64,000 nt of DNA from contig VXBP01004020.1 of assembly GCA_013400115.1 (NCBI GenBank), positions 93,137 to 157,136 on the forward strand, read 5' to 3'. Numbering within the stretch: the stretch's first letter is position 1; the number at the start of each line of letters is the position of its first letter. Positions 59,737 to 64,000 of this stretch are shown piece after piece. The position numbers were made by a program, and so were the translations under genes. The DNA is from Rhinopomastus cyanomelas (Eukaryota; Chordata; Aves; Bucerotiformes; Rhinopomastidae). The notes under the pieces are model-generated. The model had not been told where the DNA came from. It saw only the letters and a list, made by a program, of their open reading frames with translations, and did not search any database.

Positions 59737-62366
59737 AAGGAATATTTTGTAATATATAAACTATTAGTGGAGCTCTCCTTTCATAGGACTGTTTCTTGTA
59801 TTATAAAGCAGAGAGTCTTCTCTTGTTCTACTGTAAGTTATTGGTTGGTGTCTGACTGGCATGACTGCAGAAATGAGGAGGCAGCAGGGCTCTGAACTAA
59901 AGAGAGCACCAAAGATAGGAATCTATCTTTCCTCTCCTTTCCTGCTTTTATTTATGGTAGTGTCAACTCTTTTACCTATGAGATCTGAGTACAGATGAAG
60001 ACATCATTAAGTGCAATTTTATAGCTACAGTAGTCAGATGGCCAGACCACAATGATGCTGGAGGTAGTCCTTCAAAGTTTCCAAGCTACACAATTTTGAG
60101 GTGATTCAAGGAGCAAGATTTTCATATGTATGCAGATGGCATTAAAAATGCACTGAAGAAATGACAAGATATCCATTCTCTTCTAGCACTAATATACAAA
60201 CAATAAGAAAACCTGCCAGCTCACCAGATAATGTCATACATGTACATCTTTACAGAATCTAGAAAGGCCCTGTCACCACAGTGCCTAAACCTTAACAGCT
60301 CAGTTGCAGGTCTTGATTTCTAGGAAACTGCAAAAGTCACCAGGAAGTGTGACTGAAGTCTTGGAGGATTTGCCTTTCTCACTATAGTTGAGACTGTGAT
60401 GTGTCCTCACAGAGATCACTGGAGTTTCAGCATTTTTAGGTATCTCCCCAGAACTAAGCACTCCTGACACGCTACTTTACAAGAAAAGGAGAAAAGCAGC
60501 AGTTTGAATCACACTTCAGACCAAAGACTGTCTCTTCTGATATATCTCTACAGTGCCTCACGGTGCCTGATCCAGACTGGGACTTGTGGTTACTGCTGTA
60601 AGAACAAAAGCAGCTGTGGTGGTGTATGGGACAGAATGGGCATATTTGCTATTTTTGTACATTTGTATCTAACCAGCACTTTTTCTATGCAGACCAGTTT
60701 GGTTCCTGTTTATATCCAAATTCATCAGAGTGTGTTCTCTGCCCCTTGTTGCAGTTATCGTTATTCCTAGTGAAGAGGGCTGTACCACTTTCACTTTGGA
60801 GTTTGTCAATAACATTCATGAGTCACTCGGAGAAGCCCTTTGTAGGACAGTGAGGCATGCTGCCTTCCTCCCACTCCGGCTGGAGAAAGCACTCTGGCAT
60901 CCCAGGGCTGTGCAGCTTTAGCATGATTCCAGAACATGAATTGGAGACAAATCTGGAGCTCCCATCTGACCTCTCGCAGGGCTTTTAGAGAGCCTTCAGA
61001 AAGAGGTTGCAAAAATGTTCCAACAAAAAGGCATCATTCAGTTTGCTGCCCTTCATGTGACCAGCTTAACTGACACTTGGTCCTGTAGGAAATTCACTGA
61101 AGTACAAACAAAATCATACATTTATTTAATCACAAAATGAATTTCTACAAGGAAAACTACAATGTTTCAGTAGGACTACATTTATTATTTCTTCCAGATA
61201 GCATGCCATTGCTGCTTTGCTATTGAGGAAAACTCTTTCAAACCATTTTAGAACCAAAACTATATTTTTATATTGGGCAGTGTGAAACTCACTTTTAATT
61301 TGTATTTTTATTAGGCTGGATGTTTGTCTGAGATGAAACACATAGTTTGTTTGAAAGTTGTTAATACCTAGACTGAGCTATTAGTTCTATAATTCTAATA
61401 GGATATCATGTAGTCTCTTCCTTTGAGTGCAGCCCACCTTTTAAAAAGGGACGAACAAATGCACTGTTGTCCAATAAAGGCACTTGCAATCATGGAGCAG
61501 AACTTGTTCTCCTAGGGGTTAGCTCAATAATTTCAGTTTATCTTACCACACTTATGCCTGACTGGATTAGGAAAACCCCCACCCATTTTTATGCAAAGCC
61601 GCCTAATTTCAATGTTTTACAATTATTTTTGAAATTAAACTGAACAATATGTAACCTGTGTATGTGTTAAAAGTGGGTGGGAGCAGGAGTGCCTGCTCTT
61701 CTGTCTGGCAATCAATGACTCTTTACCACTAACCCCTACGTTCAGTATTTTGGGGTAATATAATACCAAGGAACAACTGATGCACCTTATCCTCAAGCAC
61801 TTAATAAACTAGAGTCAACAGATGTGAAATGTGAGGAAGTGCTCAGGGAAATCTAGGGACTTCCCTGAAAATTAGGGTTTATAGACTATAATCCCACTGG
61901 TGATAACTGAGTGATAAAACCCACATTGTTTGCATTTAGAACAATTATTGAGTGATTTTTAGAACAACTGTTATTTCCTTATTCTTGAAGAAAACAAAAA
62001 GCTGCTTTTGTTCATTGTTGACACAAAGTCACTTTCGTTATTGCAGACCAAGCACTTCCTACTTTACCTGGGTATTTTTATCCCCAGTACTTTGGTGTGT
62101 TTGAGAGATAAGCCCTTACTCCAGACTCTCCCTCTCCAGTTTGGGGAATGTGAGGTCCAGACTGGGATCCTTTCTAGTTGGAGCCTGTCCTTCATCACAG
62201 TAGATCAAGAGTTGGCAAATCTAAACAAGCGTTTGTCTTGAAATTTGGAGTTTTTTTAAATTGTACTTCCTTTTAAGCAAACAACAGGGGTTTATTTTCT
62301 TCTCTTCAGGATAGAAAACTCTTTACTGTATGGCATTATTTTTTAAACTGCTTGTTTCACTTGCAG

Positions 62367-62438
62367 GGAGAAGTCCTGATGACCTTGCTCACCACACAGC
62401 CTCAGACTTTACCAATCAGGACAGTGCTTGGTGGGAAG
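62367..62438 (+). other. candidate exon, function unknown
   Basis: Acceptor 'aaactgcttgtttcacttgcag' and donor GGGAAG|GTGAGA bound 72 bases that are open in the phase-0 frame (24 codons, beginning GEVLMTLLTTQPQ). Both ends fall on codon boundaries. I do not recognise the peptide. Short decoy exons with good splice signals are common in vertebrate DNA. Confidence 0.2.
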
Positions 62439-63492
62439 GTGAGAAAACTCTCCAGCAATAAGACAGAAGAGTCTTACATGCTCTTTATTGTCAGGTGTAA
62501 CTGTAGTCTGAAGACTCACAATTCGTTCATAAATGCATTTCCTTCTTGTTTTTGTTATGTTCAATGCAAGTCCTCTGAGATGCCTGCAAGCTTTGCCCAC
62601 CTGGAGTTAATATAATTCTGAATATATCTCTAATGCCTACCTACACTTTTACCCACACTAAATATTCTGTCTGTAGTGCATGGCGAGTTGAAATGCAATC
62701 ACAAGCCCAGATTTTTCCTTTTCACTACTTTTGCATCTTAGAGAGTTCTGACAGTCATTTCATTCTGAGATGAGGATGATGATGATCTGAGATGAGGATC
62801 CTAAATTAAGTAACTGACTCTGTCCTACAGTGTCTGTTTATTCTGCTAAGTTGCCCAAATGGTACATTTAAAAAAATGTGCTGAAATACGCTTACTGAAA
62901 TGGACAGGACAGCCAGTGTCGTAGATCTGCCAGGAGGAACTGGCCTGTGTCTTGGTGGGAAAGTAACACTTGGTTTTTCTCCATCAAAGGACTTCACCTC
63001 TGTCTCATTTTTTGGCACACAAGTGTACCCCAAATCCAGTGATCCATTTGACACTCACATACCGTCATGACTGATATGATTAGACAGACCTAGTTGGTGA
63101 AAATGGAAGAAGAAAGTTAATTTTACTGACGGTGCACAATCACCCAAACAATGTAGCACAGTGTAGCCTCTTACTGTATCGAAAAGGTTTGCTGCGGTGT
63201 GAAGTCAAGAGTTGTATCCCCCAGCTTCACTGCTGGAGATGTGTTTCATGTGCTTTTGCGTGGTTCTGGGTGTAGGCTTGCTGTCTTCTAAAGCCCGGCT
63301 GGCTTCCAACTGTGATCATTGGCGATTGGGCACTCCTGAGGAATCCAATCAGTTCTTACGGCCCAGTTAGCATTTATGTCAATTGAAAAATACTAAAAAC
63401 ACCTCTGAGCGCACCCCGAGCTCTGAATGAAGCTCGATGGTGGCACCCCAAGAGGGTTACAGGGTCCTGAATCTTTCCAGAGGATGAAATAG

Positions 63493-64000
63493 CGGGGTCT
63501 GTCCCCCTTTTGGGGGGTAAACTGTAACCCGTTCCTGGTACTGAAGGTTGGGGGTTGCCTCGGTTGCAGTGACCATGAGATGGTGGAGTTCAGGGTCTCG
63601 TGTGGCAGGGACAGAATAGCTACCAGAACCACAACCCTGGACTTCAGGAGGGCCAACTTTGGCCTTCTCAAGCAATTGCTAGGGGACATCCCGTGGGACA
63701 GGGTACTGGCGGGTAAGGGAGCTCAGGACAGCTGGCAAACATTCAAGGACTGCTTTCTAGAAGCACAAGACATGAGTATCCCAACAAGGAATAAGTCAAG
63801 GAAGGGGGCCAAAAGACCCGTGTGGTTAACCAGGGAACTACTGGGCAAAATGAAGAGGAAGAAGCAAGCCTATAAGTCATGGAAGGAGGGGGTGGCCACT
63901 TGGGGTGATTATAAGGCTCTGGTGAGGGAATGTAGGGATGCAACTAGAAAAGCCAAGGCCTCCTTGGAATTAAACCTTGCAAGAGAGGTCAAAGGCAACA
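63493..64000 (+). mobile_element. CR1 LINE, ORF2 endonuclease-to-RT junction, cut by window end
   Basis: A frame with no stop runs from 63493 to the window end (about 169 codons). From about 63541 it is clear CR1 ORF2: KVGGCLGCSDHEMVEFRV contains the SDH motif with the last catalytic His of the APE-type endonuclease, followed by the linker to the RT (LDFRRANFGLLKQLL, IPWDRVL, RPVWLTRELLGKMKRKKQAY, ARKAKA-like and LNLAREVKGN). The preceding residues do not fit CR1 well, so the element is probably 5'-truncated near 63,530, or joined there to other sequence. Unlike the other two copies no stop or frameshift is seen, which suggests a younger insertion. The RT domain, if present, lies beyond the window. 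Confidence 0.92.

Larger units (their letters stand above)
53107..63492. other. non-coding stretch with two candidate exons
   Basis: No recognised gene. Two plus-strand segments with good splice signals are listed separately (53704-53843 and 62367-62438). Simple repeats are a G13 run (56718-56730), a short (TA)n (59722-59736), (GGACAT)3 near 58309-58326 and a 13-base direct repeat at 62765/62787. The minus frame 57971-58210 has a hydrophobic N-terminal half but no domain I know. I see no CR1 3' end here. Confidence 0.6.

Noticed and set aside
63435..63460. A 'tggcacccc' sequence that could recall a retroviral primer-binding site
   Set aside because: No long terminal repeat, polypurine tract or retroviral coding sequence accompanies it.
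1..64000. CRISPR arrays, bacterial operons, rRNA and tRNA genes
   Set aside because: No regularly spaced repeats, no clustered co-directional genes with ribosome binding sites and no cloverleaf with A/B boxes were seen. The composition is vertebrate.

Overview
The window is vertebrate nuclear DNA, most probably from a bird. The evidence is one intronless BTB/POZ zinc-finger reading frame of vertebrate type, a large CpG island at its 5' side, and several CR1-type LINE fragments. The CR1 copies show the avian 3'-end signature (a 'gatctt..aggtcccttccaa..' block followed by short 'attctatgattcta' repeats). No Alu, B1 or L1-like sequence was seen. The species cannot be told from the sequence alone.

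Layout. 1-25.3 kb is gene-poor. It holds six short CR1 3' ends, a few simple repeats and three CTCF-like motifs, and no coding exon I can defend. 25.3-28.6 kb is AT-rich, free of recognisable CR1, and reads as the 3' UTR of the next gene, with two candidate poly(A) signals on the minus strand. 28,587-30,014 (minus) is the only confident protein gene, ZBTB42, a 475-residue BTB plus four-C2H2-finger transcriptional repressor. 30.0-32.3 kb carries its 5' end: two candidate splice acceptors, two candidate splice donors, upstream reading frames, a TATA/E-box cluster and a CpG island with low-complexity tracts. 32.3-64 kb is again gene-poor. It contains three longer CR1 elements with reverse-transcriptase or endonuclease coding remnants (39.5-40.7, 51.6-53.1 and 63.5 kb to the window end). 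Two assembly gaps (202 and 529 N) lie inside the first two of these.

Context. In mammals ZBTB42 lies head-to-head with AKT1 and upstream of CEP170B. If that order holds here, AKT1 would lie to the right on the plus strand and CEP170B to the left on the minus strand. I found no coding exon of either, so this is inference from synteny only. Two splice-bounded open segments on the plus strand (53.7 and 62.4 kb) are weak candidates for unrecognised exons.

I looked for a new biological system and did not find one. The points most worth a second look are the 5' architecture of ZBTB42 (similar acceptor blocks, alternative first exons, uORFs), the CR1 copy at the right edge that is still open, and the gaps that coincide with CR1 RT cores.
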